A stretch of DNA of 64,000 bases from Rhodanobacteraceae bacterium (GCA_009996615.1 JAACZU010000007.1:62001-126000), one strand, 5' to 3'. Shown: positions 1-9,935, counted from the stretch's first letter. Notes: a model not told the origin generated them from the letters alone. Numbers and translations: made by a program.

Positions 1-40
1 GCTGCGTAAGCTGGCCGCGGTTTCCACGGAGTCGAACCTC

Positions 41-730
41 ATGCCCCGCAGCATCGCCATCGTCGAAGACGAGCCGCTGATCCGCGCCAACTACGTCGAG
101 GCGCTGACCCGGCTCGGCTACGAGGTGCGCGGCCATGCCTCGCGCAGCGAGGCGGAGAATGCGTTCGCTCAGCGCCTGCCGGAACTGGTCATCATCGACG
201 TCGGCCTCGGCGACGAGCCGGAGGGCGGCTTCGAGCTGTGCCGCAGCCTGCGTGCGAAGTCGGCGACGCTGCCGATCCTGTTCCTGACCGCGCGCGACTC
301 GGACTTCGACGTGATCTCCGGCCTGCGCCTGGGCGCCGACGACTACCTCGCCAAGGACATCTCGCTGCACCAGCTCGCCGCGCGCATCAACGCGCTGTTC
401 CGCCGCATGGACGCGCTGCGCAAGCCGGTCGCGGCCGACAGCGTGATCTCGCACGGCCCGCTCAAGCTCGAAACCGAACGCATGCGCGTGACCTGGAACG
501 GCGCCGACGTGCCGCTGACCGTGACCGAATTCTGGATGGTGCACACGCTGGTGCGCTTCCCCGGCCACGTGAAGAGCCGCGACCAGCTGATGCGCGACGC
601 GCAGGTCGTCGTCGACGACGCCACCATCACCTCGCACATCAAGCGCATCCGCAAGAAGTTCCTCGCCATCGACCCGGCCTTCGACGCGATCGATACGGTG
701 CATGGCGCGGGGTATCGGTGGAAGGCGTAG
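41..730 (+). CDS. Two-component response regulator, OmpR/PhoB class (PdsR-like)
   Basis: A 229-aa cytoplasmic response regulator. Seen: an N-terminal receiver domain (about 1-125) with the acidic pair D10/E11, the phosphoacceptor D53 in IIDVGLGDEP, T83 and K105, and a C-terminal winged helix (about 130-229) ending in the usual GAGYRW. A GGAG about 9 bases before the ATG supports this start. It reads in the same direction as the histidine kinase gene that follows, so the two form a pair. The wording of the receiver (IDVGLGDE, FLTARDSDFD, LGADDYLAKDIS) resembles what I recall of the proteobacterial dedicated sortase system regulator (PdsR) family. That assignment is from memory and no sortase is visible here; the upstream neighbour lies outside the window. 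A TAA at 7-9 may be the end of that upstream gene. Confidence 0.9.
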   Translation: MPRSIAIVEDEPLIRANYVEALTRLGYEVRGHASRSEAENAFAQRLPELVIIDVGLGDEPEGGFELCRSLRAKSATLPILFLTARDSDFDVISGLRLGADDYLAKDISLHQLAARINALFRRMDALRKPVAADSVISHGPLKLETERMRVTWNGADVPLTVTEFWMVHTLVRFPGHVKSRDQLMRDAQVVVDDATITSHIKRIRKKFLAIDPAFDAIDTVHGAGYRWKA

Positions 731-731
731 G

Positions 732-900
732 GACGTGAAAGGTGAGACGTGAGACGTGAGACGGAAAAGCGGACGGACGTGTAGCGCGTGCGCTGACGAT
801 GCGCACCCAAAACGACACAGTAAGCTCTTCACGTCTCACGTCTCACGTCTCACGTCTCACGTCTCCCGTCTCCCGTCTCCCGTCTCCCCTCTCCCCTCCA
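732..900. repeat. Inverted arrays of a GTGAGAC heptamer
   Basis: Between the regulator and the kinase, 732-763 holds about three tandem GTGAGAC units, and 828-900 holds a longer array of the reverse complement GTCTCAC that degrades to GTCTCCC and then CTCTCCC. The two arrays face each other across about 65 bases and could pair in RNA. A short related stretch is at 19844-19876. Confidence 0.85.
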
Positions 901-903
901 TCC

Positions 904-2928
904 ATGTCCCTCCGCTTCAAGCTGCTGCTGGTCGCGCTGTCCACGCTCGCACTGCCGTGGGGCGGCTGGCAGTTCGTCAAGCAGACCGAGGCGCTGCTGC
1001 GCCAGGGCCAGGAGCAGGCGCTGCTCGCCTCGGCCGGAACGCTGGCGCGCGCGTTCGCCGCCGCGCGCGTGGACTGGCCGGCGCCGCCGTTGCTGCACGT
1101 GCATTCGCTGCACGAGCCGATCGTCGTCGACGGCTACGCCGACGACTGGGCCGAGCTGCGCGGCTGGGCGCAGCCGATCGGTCCGCCGCAGGATGCGCAG
1201 AAGCTACGCGTGCTGCTGGCCGAGAATGCGGGCGGCCTGTACCTGCTCGCCGAGGTGCGCGACGCGACGCGCACGCGCGCCGATGCGCGCGATCCGCGCG
1301 CGGCGACCAGCGACCACCTGACCCTGCTGCTCGCGCGTGGTGCCGAGGTGCGCCGCTACCTGCTGGCGAGCGCCGCGCCGGGGCCGTTCGAGGCCTGGGC
1401 CGACACGCCCGGAGAATTGCTGCCCGACCGCCTCGCCGCGGCGTGGCAGGAGGACGGCTCCGGCTACCGCGTCGAGCTGCGCATCGCCGAGGCGCAACGG
1501 CCCGATCGCCTCGGCCTGGCCGTCTACGACGCGGCCGCCCCCGGGCCGGACCAGCCCGAGCTGCGCGCGCTGCTGCGCCCCGACCCGCGTGCCGGCCGCG
1601 CACTCGCCGCACTGATGCCCGAGCATGCGCGCGCCCGCGCGGTTACCGTCGACGGCGCGGTCATCGCGCGCGCCGGCACGCTCGATGCGACGGCCACGGC
1701 CACGGCCGATGATGGCTGGCTGGCCAGCCTGGTCTACCGCGGCCTGATCGCTCCGGCCCTGACCGGCTCCCCGGCGCTGGCCGAGGACGCGCCGCGCCTG
1801 GACGCCGGCGAGGTCTGGCAGGCCCTGTCCGGCGTCGCCGCGACCAGCTGGCGCCCCGGCGAGCACGCCGGCGAGGTCGTGCTGACCGCGGCGGTGCCGC
1901 TGACCAGCGCCGGCGAGGTGCGCGGCGCGCTGGTGCTCGAACAGGCCAACCGCGCGCTGCCGCTGCTGGCCAACCGCGCGCTGTTCGGCCTCGCCGGCAG
2001 CACGCTGGCCGCGCTCGCGGTCGCCGGCCTGATCCTGCTGCTGTTCGGCGCCTCGCTGTCGTTCCGCATCCGCCGCCTGCGCAACGCGGCCGAGCGCGCG
2101 GTACGGACGTCCGGCCGTCTGGACGGCCCGCTGCCGCTGGTCGATGACCGCGACGAGCTCGGCGACCTCGCGCGCAGCTTCGACACGCTGCTGGACGAGG
2201 TCGGCGCCTACACCGACTACCTGCGCACGCTAGCCTCCAAGCTGTCGCACGAACTGAACACGCCGCTGGCGATCGTCAAGTCCTCGCTCGACAACCTCGA
2301 CCACCACGAGCTGTCGCCCGCGGCGCGGCCGTACCTGGCGCGCGCGCGCGACGGCGCCGAGCGCCTCGGCGCGATCGTGCGCGCGATGAGCGAGGCCAAC
2401 CGCATCGAGCGCGCGATCGCCTCGGCTGACGCCGAGGACTTCGACCTGCGCGCGCTGGTCGCCGGCTGCGCCGAGAGCTACCGCGCGCTGGCCGGCACGC
2501 GCGAGGTGCGCGTCAGCCTGCCGGCCGCCGCGATGCCGTTCCACGGCGCACCGGACCTGATCGCGCAGGCGCTCGACAAGCTGTTCGACAACGCGCGCTC
2601 GTTCACGCCGGCCGACGGCTGGATCGCGCTGGCGCTCGAGCAGGCCGGCGACGGCGCGGTGATCCGCTGCGCGAACTCCGGCCCCCCGCTGCCGGCGGCG
2701 ATGCAGGAGCGCCTGTTCGATTCGCTCGTCAGCGTGCGCGACAAGGCTGCGCGCGGCGGCGGCGAGACGCCGCACCTGGGCCTGGGCCTGTACGTCGTGC
2801 GCCTCGTCGCCGAGCTGCACCGCGGCCGCGCCAGCGCGCGCAACCTCGCCGACGGCGCCGGCGTCGAGTTCGCGCTTGGCCTGCACGGCATGCCGCGGCG
2901 GCGCCTCGCCGAGGGGGATGGCGCCTGA
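904..2928 (+). CDS. Sensor histidine kinase with large periplasmic sensor domain (PdsS-like)
   Basis: A 674-aa inner-membrane kinase, partner of the regulator just upstream. I start it at 904 (MSLRFKLLL); the frame is open from 799, but that stretch is only the heptamer array. Seen: membrane segment about 5-24; a long periplasmic region containing EPIVVDGYADDW, which looks like the start of a carbohydrate-binding/DOMON-like beta-sandwich; a second membrane segment around residues 360-390 (LAALAVAGLILLLFG); HAMP; the H box SHELNTPL with phospho-accepting H449; an N box (FDNARSF); and a G box (GLGLYVV). Family knowledge: sensors of the proteobacterial dedicated sortase system have this layout. 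The ligand cannot be told from the sequence. Confidence 0.88.
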   Translation: MSLRFKLLLVALSTLALPWGGWQFVKQTEALLRQGQEQALLASAGTLARAFAAARVDWPAPPLLHVHSLHEPIVVDGYADDWAELRGWAQPIGPPQDAQKLRVLLAENAGGLYLLAEVRDATRTRADARDPRAATSDHLTLLLARGAEVRRYLLASAAPGPFEAWADTPGELLPDRLAAAWQEDGSGYRVELRIAEAQRPDRLGLAVYDAAAPGPDQPELRALLRPDPRAGRALAALMPEHARARAVTVDGAVIARAGTLDATATATADDGWLASLVYRGLIAPALTGSPALAEDAPRLDAGEVWQALSGVAATSWRPGEHAGEVVLTAAVPLTSAGEVRGALVLEQANRALPLLANRALFGLAGSTLAALAVAGLILLLFGASLSFRIRRLRNAAERAVRTSGRLDGPLPLVDDRDELGDLARSFDTLLDEVGAYTDYLRTLASKLSHELNTPLAIVKSSLDNLDHHELSPAARPYLARARDGAERLGAIVRAMSEANRIERAIASADAEDFDLRALVAGCAESYRALAGTREVRVSLPAAAMPFHGAPDLIAQALDKLFDNARSFTPADGWIALALEQAGDGAVIRCANSGPPLPAAMQERLFDSLVSVRDKAARGGGETPHLGLGLYVVRLVAELHRGRASARNLADGAGVEFALGLHGMPRRRLAEGDGA

Positions 2929-2938
2929 GGCTTTTCAA

Positions 2939-3076
2939 GCCCTCCCCTTCAAGGGGGTGAGCCGGGGTTTCGATCGCTGCCGTCGGGCAGCGATCGCCGG
3001 CGAACGGCCGCACAGGGAATGTGCGGACCGGGCTTGCGAGCGCAGGGATGCGCGAGGGGTTGGGTGGGGATGGTGT
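2939..3076. repeat. Palindromic intergenic repeat, split copy
   Basis: The reverse complement of the CACCATCCCC...GGGAGGGCTT family seen at 8825, 30876 and 36935. Here the palindromic end (AAGCCCTCCCCTTCAAGG) is at 2939 and the GGTTGGGTGGGGATGGTG end is near 3058-3076, with about 100 bases between. The stretch also contains paired GCTGCCG/CGGGCAGC arms and no gene. Confidence 0.6.
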
Positions 3077-3137
3077 TGTTTCGCATCACCGTCCGGCGCG
3101 CGTTTGATGCGTCGCACAATTCGGCCGGATGGACGTC

Positions 3138-3143
3138 TATAAT
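3138..3143 (+). promoter_or_regulatory. -10 box of metN, probably leaderless
   Basis: A perfect TATAAT ends 6 bases before the metN ATG at 3150, so the expected start of transcription falls on or beside the start codon. No Shine-Dalgarno sequence fits in that space. No good -35 is visible. Confidence 0.55.
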
Positions 3144-3149
3144 CCGCCG

Positions 3150-4154
3150 ATGATCGCCTTCGAAGCCATCCACAAGCACTACCGCGTCGGCGCCGCCGAG
3201 GTGCGCGCGTTGCAGCCGCTCGACCTGCGCATCGGCCGCGGCGAGGTGTTCGGCGTGATCGGCCACTCTGGCGCCGGCAAGTCGACGCTGCTGCGCATGA
3301 TCAACCTGCTCGAGCGGCCGAGCGGAGGCCGCCTGTTGATCGACGGTGTCGACGTGACGCGCCTCGACGGCGACGCGCTGCGCGCGCTGCGCCGGCGGAT
3401 CGGTATGATCTTCCAGCACTTCAACCTGCTCGCCGCGAAGACGGTGGCGCAGAACGTCGCGTTCCCGCTGCGCCTGGCCGGTCGCACGCGCGCCGAGATC
3501 GCGCGCCGCGTCGACGAACTGCTCGAGCGCGTCGGCCTTGCCGCGCACGCGGCCAAGTACCCGGCGCAGCTGTCCGGCGGCCAGAAGCAGCGCGTCGGCA
3601 TCGCGCGCGCGCTGGCCTGCGGGCCGGACATCCTGCTCTGCGACGAGGCGACCAGCGCGCTCGATCCGGAGACGACCGCGTCGGTGCTGCAGCTCTTGGC
3701 CGAGCTCAACCGCGAGCTCGGCCTGACCATCGTGCTGATCACGCACGAGATGGACGTGGTGCGCCGCGTCTGCGACCGCGTCGCGGTGCTCGACGCCGGC
3801 CAACTGGTCGAGAGCGGCACGGTCGCCGACGTGTTCCTGCATCCGCGCCATCCGACCACGCGCCGCTTCGTGCTCGAGGCCGAACACGTCGACGAGCGCG
3901 AGCAGCGCGCCGATCGTGCGCAGGTCAGCGGACGCGTCGTGCGCCTGACCTTCCGCGGGCAGGCGACCTACGCGCCGCTGCTCGGCCGCGTCGCGCGCGC
4001 AAGCGGGGTCGACTACAGCATCCTCGGCGGGCGCATCGACCGCATCAAGGACACCCCGTATGGCCAGCTCACGCTGGCGCTGGTCGGCGGCGACATCGAG
4101 AGCGCGCTGCACGCGTTCGCCGCCGCCGACGTGCACGTCGAGGAGCTCGGCTGA
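3150..4154 (+). CDS. metN: Methionine ABC importer, ATP-binding protein
   Basis: A 334-aa ATPase that powers uptake of methionine across the inner membrane. Seen: Walker [10 protein letters not shown] (38-46), signature LSGGQKQR, Walker [14 protein letters not shown] loop in LITHEMD, and a C-terminal NIL (ACT-like) domain of about 75 residues that in MetN binds methionine and inhibits transport. The family's usual length is 330-345. I choose the second ATG ([11 protein letters not shown]) over the ATG at 3129, because homologues begin at this point and the 3129 ATG precedes the TATAAT box. Its TGA overlaps the ATG of metI, so the three genes metN-metI-metQ form an operon. I saw no SAM riboswitch in the space before it. 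Confidence 0.95.
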   Translation: MIAFEAIHKHYRVGAAEVRALQPLDLRIGRGEVFGVIGHSGAGKSTLLRMINLLERPSGGRLLIDGVDVTRLDGDALRALRRRIGMIFQHFNLLAAKTVAQNVAFPLRLAGRTRAEIARRVDELLERVGLAAHAAKYPAQLSGGQKQRVGIARALACGPDILLCDEATSALDPETTASVLQLLAELNRELGLTIVLITHEMDVVRRVCDRVAVLDAGQLVESGTVADVFLHPRHPTTRRFVLEAEHVDEREQRADRAQVSGRVVRLTFRGQATYAPLLGRVARASGVDYSILGGRIDRIKDTPYGQLTLALVGGDIESALHAFAAADVHVEELG

Positions 4155-4819
4155 TGGATGAGATGTTCGCCAACATCGACTGGGCCGAGATCGGCCAGGC
4201 CAGCCTCGACACGCTGCTGATGCTCGGCGGTTCGCTCGCCGCCAGCATCGCGCTCGGCCTGCCGCTGGGCGTGCTGCTGTTCCTGACCGGCAAGCGCCAG
4301 CTGCTCGAACAGCCGGCCGTCTATGCAACGTTGTCGTTCGTCGTCAACGTGCTGCGCTCGGTGCCGTTCATCATCCTGTTGATCGTGATGATCCCGTTCA
4401 CCGTGCTGCTCGTCGGCACCTCGCTCGGCGTCGCCGGTGCGATCCCGCCGCTGGTGGTCGGCACCGCGCCGTTCTTCGCGCGCCTGGTCGAGACCGCGCT
4501 GCGCGAGGTCGACCGCGGCATCATCGAGGCGAGCCAGGCGATGGGCGCGAGCACGCGCCAGATCGTGTTCGGCGCGCTCTTGCCGGAGGCGCTGCCGGGC
4601 ATCCTTGCCGGTGCGACCGTGACCGCGATCGCGCTGGTTTCCTACACCGCGATGGCCGGCGTGATCGGCGCCGGCGGCCTCGGCGACCTCGCCGTGCGCT
4701 TCGGCTACCAGCGCTTCCAGACCGATGTGATGGTCGTGACCGTGGTGCTGCTGCTGGTGCTGGTGCAGGTCTTGCAGATGCTCGGCGACCGCCTGGTCGC
4801 GCATTTCAGCCGGCGTTGA
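4154..4819 (+). CDS. metI: Methionine ABC importer, permease
   Basis: A 221-aa inner-membrane permease, the usual MetI length. Seen: about five hydrophobic helices and the EAA loop EASQAMGASTRQIVFGALLPEALPG in two parts (EASQAMGAS and LLPEALPG) that docks to the ATPase. The ATG overlaps the metN stop (TGATG), indicating translational coupling. Two identical subunits are expected to form the channel with two MetN. Confidence 0.95.
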   Translation: MDEMFANIDWAEIGQASLDTLLMLGGSLAASIALGLPLGVLLFLTGKRQLLEQPAVYATLSFVVNVLRSVPFIILLIVMIPFTVLLVGTSLGVAGAIPPLVVGTAPFFARLVETALREVDRGIIEASQAMGASTRQIVFGALLPEALPGILAGATVTAIALVSYTAMAGVIGAGGLGDLAVRFGYQRFQTDVMVVTVVLLLVLVQVLQMLGDRLVAHFSRR

Positions 4820-4851
4820 CGCGCCGGCGAATTCCGATGGAGAACCTTTCG

Positions 4852-5625
4852 ATGAAGCGCTTCACTGCCCTGTTGTTCGCCGTCGCGGCGCTGTCCGCGC
4901 ACGCCGGCGAGACCCTGACCGTCGCCGCGACCGCGGTGCCGCACGCCGAGATCCTCGAGGCGGTCAAGCCTGCGCTCGCCGCCGAGGGCGTCGACCTCAA
5001 GATCAAGGTGTTCACCGACTACGTGCAGCCGAATGTGCAGGTGGCCGAAAAGCGCATCGACCTGAACTACTTCCAGACCCGCCCGTACCTCGACGAATTC
5101 AACCGCGCGCGCGGCACGCAGCTGGTCGCAATCGAGGACGTGCACATCGAGCCGCTCGGCCTATACTCGCGCAAGGTCAAGACGCTGGCCGAGCTCGCCG
5201 ACGGCGCCACCGTGGCGCTGCCGAACGACGCCAGCAACGCCGGCCGCGCGCTGCTGCTGCTGGCCAAGGCCGGCCTGGTCACGCTGAAGGACCCGAAGAA
5301 TCCGGTCTCGACGCTGAAGGACATCAGCGCCAACCCGAAGCACCTGAAGTTCCGCGAGCTCGAGGCGGCGACGCTGCCGCGCGTGCTCGGCCAGGTCGAT
5401 GCCGCGGTCATCAACACCAACTACGCGCTCGACGCCAAGCTCGACCCGGCGCGCGACGCGCTCGCGATCGAGGACGCGCATTCGCCCTACGTCAACGTGC
5501 TGGTCGGCCGCGCCGACAACCGCGACGCGCCGGCGGTGCAGAAGCTCGCCGCGGCGCTGCACAGTGCGGAAGTGAAGGCGTTCATCGAGCGGAAATACCA
5601 CGGCGCGGTGCTGCCGGCGTTTTGA
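4852..5625 (+). CDS. metQ: Methionine-binding periplasmic protein, NlpA family
   Basis: A 257-aa substrate-binding protein that delivers methionine to MetNI. Seen: signal peptide MKRFTALLFAVAALSAHA, then the NlpA-family fold with the conserved YFQTRPYLDEFN and VALPNDASNAGRALLLL segments. I start at 4852, not at the ATG 15 bases earlier, because GGAGA lies 8 bases before 4852 and the product then starts with a clean signal peptide. Odd: the signal peptide ends in SAHA-GE and has no lipobox cysteine, whereas many MetQ proteins are lipoproteins. This one should be a soluble periplasmic protein. Confidence 0.93.
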   Translation: MKRFTALLFAVAALSAHAGETLTVAATAVPHAEILEAVKPALAAEGVDLKIKVFTDYVQPNVQVAEKRIDLNYFQTRPYLDEFNRARGTQLVAIEDVHIEPLGLYSRKVKTLAELADGATVALPNDASNAGRALLLLAKAGLVTLKDPKNPVSTLKDISANPKHLKFRELEAATLPRVLGQVDAAVINTNYALDAKLDPARDALAIEDAHSPYVNVLVGRADNRDAPAVQKLAAALHSAEVKAFIERKYHGAVLPAF

Positions 5626-5639
5626 GGAACGCAACTGCT

Positions 5640-5792
5640 TGAAGCCCCTCTCCCTCCGGGAGAGGGGTTGGGGAGAGGGTTCGGGCGAAGCACGACGCCG
5701 TCCCTCTTGATCATGCAGCCTTTTCGCTCCGCCCGAACCCTCATCCGACGCTTCGCGCCATCTTCTCCCGGAGGGAGAAGGGAAGAGCCGCG
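5640..5792. repeat. Inverted CTCTCCC/GGGAGAG repeat pair
   Basis: Fills most of the metQ-trpE gap. It has two palindromic ends (CCTCTCCCTCCGGGAGAGGGG near 5645 in two parts, and TTCTCCCGGAGGGAGAA near 5762) flanking internal inverted arms GGGTTCGGGCG and CGCCCGAACCC. Such units are typical dispersed extragenic palindromes. No gene is seen here. Confidence 0.7.
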
Positions 5793-5837
5793 CAGTCCTG
5801 CTATCGTCGCGTCCCGTTTTCCCGCTAGAACTCCCCC

Positions 5838-7313
5838 GTGATCACCGCCGAAGAATTCGCCGCGCTCGCCGCCCAGGGCTACAACCGCATCCCGGTCGTG
5901 CGCGAGGTGCTGTCCGACCTCGACACGCCGCTGTCGGTCTACCTCAAGCTCGCCGACGGGCCATACGCCTACCTGTTCGAGTCGGTCGAGGGTGGCGAGA
6001 CCTGGGGCCGGCATTCGATCATCGGCCTGCCGTGCCGGCGCGTGTACGCGCTGCGCGGGCATACGCTGAGCGTCGAGGAGCTCGGCGAGGTCATCGAGAC
6101 ACGGGAGCTGGCCGATCCCTTGGCCGAGATCGAGGCGCTGCGCGCGTCGTACCGCGTGCCGCAGCTGCCCGGCCTGCCGGCGTTCAGCGGCGGCCTGGTC
6201 GGCTACTTCGGCTTCGAGACGGTCGGCTGGATCGAGCCGCGCCTGGCGCGCACCGACCTGCGCGACGAGCTCGGCACGCCTGATGCGCTGTTGATGCTCA
6301 GCGAGGAAGTCGCGGTGTTCGACAACCTCAAGGGCCGCTTGTACCTGATCGTGCACGCCGACCCGGCGCAGCCGCAGGCGTACGCGCGCGCGCGCCGGCG
6401 CCTGGACGAGCTCGCGTTCCGCCTGCGCCACTCCGGCTCCGGCTATCCGGACGTGCTCGATCCGAAGACGCTCGGGGAAACCGATTTCCAGTCCAGCTTC
6501 ACGCGCGAGGAATACGTCGCGCTGGTCGACAAGGCGAAGGAGTACATCCGCGCCGGCGACATCTTCCAGGTGGTGCCGTCGCAGCGGTTGTCGGTGCCGT
6601 TCCGCGCGCGTCCGGTCGACGTCTACCGCGCGCTGCGCGCGCTGAACCCGTCGCCGTACATGTACTTCCTCGACCTCGGCGGCACGCAGGTGGTCGGCTC
6701 CTCGCCGGAGATCCTGGTGCGCCTGAAGGACGGCAAGGTCGTAGTGCGCCCGATCGCCGGCACGCGCCGCCGCGGCGCCACGCCGGAGGAAGACCTCGCG
6801 CTCGAGGCCGAGCTGCTCGCCGACGCGAAGGAGCGCGCGGAGCACCTGATGCTGATCGATCTCGGCCGCAACGACGTCGGCCGTGTCAGCCGGACCGGCA
6901 GCGTGCAGGTGACCGAGCGCTTCGTGATCGAGCGCTACTCGCACGTCATGCACATCGTCAGCCAGGTCGAGGGCGAGCTGCGCGACGGGCTGTCCTACAT
7001 GGACGTGCTGAAGGCGACCTTCCCGGCCGGCACGGTCAGCGGCGCGCCGAAGATCCGCGCGATCGAGATCATCCAGGAACTCGAGCCGCACAAGCGCAAC
7101 ATCTACGCCGGCGCGATCGGCTACATCGGCTGGAACGGCGACGCCGACACCGCGATCGCGATCCGCACCGCGGTGATACAGGACGGCCGTCTATACGTCC
7201 AGGCCGGCGGCGGCGTCGTGTTCGACTCCGACCCGCTGGCCGAGTGGGAGGAGACGATGAACAAGGGCCGCGCGCTGTTCCGCGCGGTGGCGCAGGCGGC
7301 CGGCGGGCTGTAG
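5838..7313 (+). CDS. trpE: Anthranilate synthase component I
   Basis: A 491-aa enzyme making anthranilate from chorismate, using ammonia from TrpG; first step of tryptophan synthesis. Seen: N-terminal domain with the tryptophan feedback segment (YLFESVEGG), and a C-terminal chorismate-binding domain with [28 protein letters not shown] and [12 protein letters not shown]. The start is GTG; a TAGAAC hexamer ends 6 bases before it, as at several other genes here. The partner trpG lies about 900 bases downstream, behind an unrelated membrane-protein gene, so trpE is separated from trpGDC as in other Xanthomonadales. Confidence 0.96.
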   Translation: MITAEEFAALAAQGYNRIPVVREVLSDLDTPLSVYLKLADGPYAYLFESVEGGETWGRHSIIGLPCRRVYALRGHTLSVEELGEVIETRELADPLAEIEALRASYRVPQLPGLPAFSGGLVGYFGFETVGWIEPRLARTDLRDELGTPDALLMLSEEVAVFDNLKGRLYLIVHADPAQPQAYARARRRLDELAFRLRHSGSGYPDVLDPKTLGETDFQSSFTREEYVALVDKAKEYIRAGDIFQVVPSQRLSVPFRARPVDVYRALRALNPSPYMYFLDLGGTQVVGSSPEILVRLKDGKVVVRPIAGTRRRGATPEEDLALEAELLADAKERAEHLMLIDLGRNDVGRVSRTGSVQVTERFVIERYSHVMHIVSQVEGELRDGLSYMDVLKATFPAGTVSGAPKIRAIEIIQELEPHKRNIYAGAIGYIGWNGDADTAIAIRTAVIQDGRLYVQAGGGVVFDSDPLAEWEETMNKGRALFRAVAQAAGGL

Positions 7314-7456
7314 TGCGCGCGCAGCGTTCGCGTGCGACGATGCCGGTCGACGCGCAGCGGAGGGAAGGCCGCCGCGCTATGCATCGATGACCCGGAGGCG
7401 GCCCAGCGCGCGTCGTCGCCGTCGTGTGGGCCTCGCGCGCGAGGGGGATTGCACGC

Positions 7457-8116
7457 ATGTTCCTGGGCCATTTTGCGCTCGCGTTCGCCGCCAAGCCGCT
7501 GGCGCGGCGCGTGTCGCTCGGCACGTTGTTCCTTGCCGCTCAATTTATCGACCTGCTGTGGCCGAGTTTCCTGCTGCTCGGCCTGGAGCGCGTGCGCATC
7601 GAACCCGGTGCGATCGGCCTCACGCCGCTCGCGTTCGAGCACTACCCGTGGTCGCACAGCCTGCTTGCCGTGCTCGGCTGGGCGATCGGCTTTGCGGCCG
7701 TCCACTTCGCGTTGCGCCGCAGCGGGCGCAACGCGATCGTGCTCGGCGCGCTGGTGCTCAGCCACTGGCTGCTCGACCTGGTCGTGCACCGGCCGGACCT
7801 GCCGCTCTATCCGGGCGAATCGCCGCTGTTCGGCTTCGGCCTGTGGGCGTTGCCGTCCTGGACTTTCGCGCTCGAAACGGCGCTGTTCCTCCTTGGCCTT
7901 GCGTTGTACCTGCGCATGACGCGGCCGCGCGATCGCGCCGGGCGCTGGCTGTTGGCCGCGCTGGTCGGCTTCCTGTTCGCGATCCATCTGTCGAACCAGC
8001 TCGGCGCACCGCCGCCGAACGTCACCGCACTGGCCTGGGTCGGGCAGGCGCAATGGCTGCTCGTCGCACTGGCCTATTGGGTGGACCGGCACCGGCTGGC
8101 GCTGCGCGCCGCTTGA
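7457..8116 (+). CDS. Multi-pass membrane protein with conserved histidines (DUF457-like)
   Basis: A 219-aa inner-membrane protein of unknown function. Seen: five to six hydrophobic segments, and histidines in membrane-proximal motifs ([10 protein letters not shown] near the start, [10 protein letters not shown] about residue 70, [11 protein letters not shown] about residue 100). This arrangement recalls the DUF457/YdjM group of putative membrane-bound metal-dependent hydrolases, but I place it there only tentatively. I start at MFLGHF, since the 11 preceding residues look non-coding. It sits between trpE and trpG on the same strand but has no evident role in tryptophan synthesis. Confidence 0.75.
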   Translation: MFLGHFALAFAAKPLARRVSLGTLFLAAQFIDLLWPSFLLLGLERVRIEPGAIGLTPLAFEHYPWSHSLLAVLGWAIGFAAVHFALRRSGRNAIVLGALVLSHWLLDLVVHRPDLPLYPGESPLFGFGLWALPSWTFALETALFLLGLALYLRMTRPRDRAGRWLLAALVGFLFAIHLSNQLGAPPPNVTALAWVGQAQWLLVALAYWVDRHRLALRAA

Positions 8117-8163
8117 GGACGCCCGCGAGCATTGCTTGCGCGAGGGGACACGGGGCGCTCCGC

Positions 8164-8169
8164 TATACT
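8164..8169 (+). promoter_or_regulatory. Possible -10 box of trpG
   Basis: TATACT lies 39 bases before the trpG ATG. A TTGCGC at 8136-8141 is too far (22 bases) to be a standard -35, so this is a weak call. It would give trpGDC their own promoter, apart from trpE. Confidence 0.35.
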
Positions 8170-8208
8170 GGCGCTCCCCCGAAGTCCGTGTTTAGGCAGC
8201 GCCTCGCA

Positions 8209-8805
<597 letters not shown>

Positions 8806-8824
8806 GCGGTCCTGCTCCTGTTGA

Positions 8825-8866
8825 CACCATCCCCACCCAAACCCTCCCCTTGAAGGGGAGGGCTTA
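8825..8866. repeat. Palindromic repeat, CCCTCCCC-TTGA-AGGGGAGGG type
   Basis: A near-complete copy of the dispersed unit CACCATCCCCACCCAAA followed by a palindrome CCCTCCCCTT/AAGGGGAGGG. It lies between trpG and trpD and ends 8 bases before the trpD ATG, so it takes the place of the normal leader. Almost identical copies are at 30876-30916 and 36935-36974. Confidence 0.85.
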
Positions 8867-8873
8867 AAAGCAC

Positions 8874-9920
8874 ATGCCAATCACTCCGCAAGAAGCGCTC
8901 CAGCGCACCATCGAACACCGCGAGATCTTCCACGACGAGATGGTCGATCTGATGCGCCAGGTCATGCGCGGCGAGGTCTCGCCGACGATGGTCGCGGCGA
9001 TCGTCACCGGCCTGCGCGTGAAGAAGGAGACGATCGGCGAAATCACCGGCGCGGCGCGCGTGATGCGCGAGCTGGCGCGGCGCGTCGAGGTCGGCTCGCC
9101 GGCGCACTTCGTCGACATCGTCGGTACCGGCGGCGACGGTGCCTCGACGTTCAACATCTCGACCGCGTCGATGTTCGTCGCCGCGGCGGCCGGCGCCCAG
9201 GTCGCCAAGCACGGCGGCCGCAGCGTGTCGTCGAAGTCCGGCAGCGCCGACGTGCTCGAGGCGCTCGGCGCGGCGATCGAGCTGGCGCCGGCGCAGGTCG
9301 CGGCCTGCTTCGAGGAGACCGGCATCGGCTTCATGTTCGCGCCGAACCACCACCCGGCGATGAAGGTCGTCGCGCCGGTGCGCAAGGAAATGGGCGTGCG
9401 CACGCTGTTCAACATCCTCGGGCCGCTGACCAACCCGGCCGGCGCGCCGAACATCCTGATGGGCGTGTTCCATCCGGACCTGGTCGGCATCCAGGTGCGC
9501 GTGCTCGAGCAGCTCGGCGCGCGCCATGCGCTGGTCGTGTGGGGGCGCGACGGCATGGACGAGATCTCGCTCGGCGCGCGCACGCTGGTCGGCGAGCTGC
9601 GCGATGGCCACGTGCGCGAGTACGACATCGAGCCGGAGGACTTCGGCCTGGTCATGGCCTCCAGCCGCAACCTGCGCGTCGCCGACGCGAACGAATCGAA
9701 GGTGCTGCTGCTGGAAGCGCTGGCCGACACACCCGGCGTCGCGCGCGACATCGTGCTGCTGAACGCCGGCGCGGCGCTGTACACGGCCGGCGTCGCCGCG
9801 TCGATCGAAGACGGCATTTCGCGTGCGCGCGAGGCGATCACCAGCGGTGCGGCGCGCGCGAAGCTGGAGCAGTTCGTCGCCACCACGCGCCGCCTCGCCG
9901 CCGAAGCGAATCCGTCGTAG
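8874..9920 (+). CDS. trpD: Anthranilate phosphoribosyltransferase
   Basis: A 348-aa enzyme joining anthranilate to PRPP. Seen: the GTGGDG phosphate loop in [18 protein letters not shown] (in part), [15 protein letters not shown], and [10 protein letters not shown]. Length is normal for the family. Follows trpG after the palindromic repeat and precedes trpC after a GGGATTG-type heptamer array. Confidence 0.96.
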   Translation: MPITPQEALQRTIEHREIFHDEMVDLMRQVMRGEVSPTMVAAIVTGLRVKKETIGEITGAARVMRELARRVEVGSPAHFVDIVGTGGDGASTFNISTASMFVAAAAGAQVAKHGGRSVSSKSGSADVLEALGAAIELAPAQVAACFEETGIGFMFAPNHHPAMKVVAPVRKEMGVRTLFNILGPLTNPAGAPNILMGVFHPDLVGIQVRVLEQLGARHALVVWGRDGMDEISLGARTLVGELRDGHVREYDIEPEDFGLVMASSRNLRVADANESKVLLLEALADTPGVARDIVLLNAGAALYTAGVAASIEDGISRAREAITSGAARAKLEQFVATTRRLAAEANPS

Positions 9921-9935
9921 GAGCGGCCAAGCTCC

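Noticed and set aside
732-900. CRISPR-like array
   Set aside because: Seven-base units without spacers are simple tandem repeats; no cas genes are in the window.
799-903. Upstream extension of the histidine kinase
   Set aside because: The 35 extra codons are the heptamer array (SHVSRLTSPVSRL); the real protein begins at MSLRFKLLL with a membrane helix.
2929-3149. SAM riboswitch before metN
   Set aside because: The only structure is the dispersed palindrome; no S-box-like core was seen.
5487-7091. Minus-strand open frame opposite trpE
   Set aside because: Antisense shadow of trpE with biased composition; no motifs.
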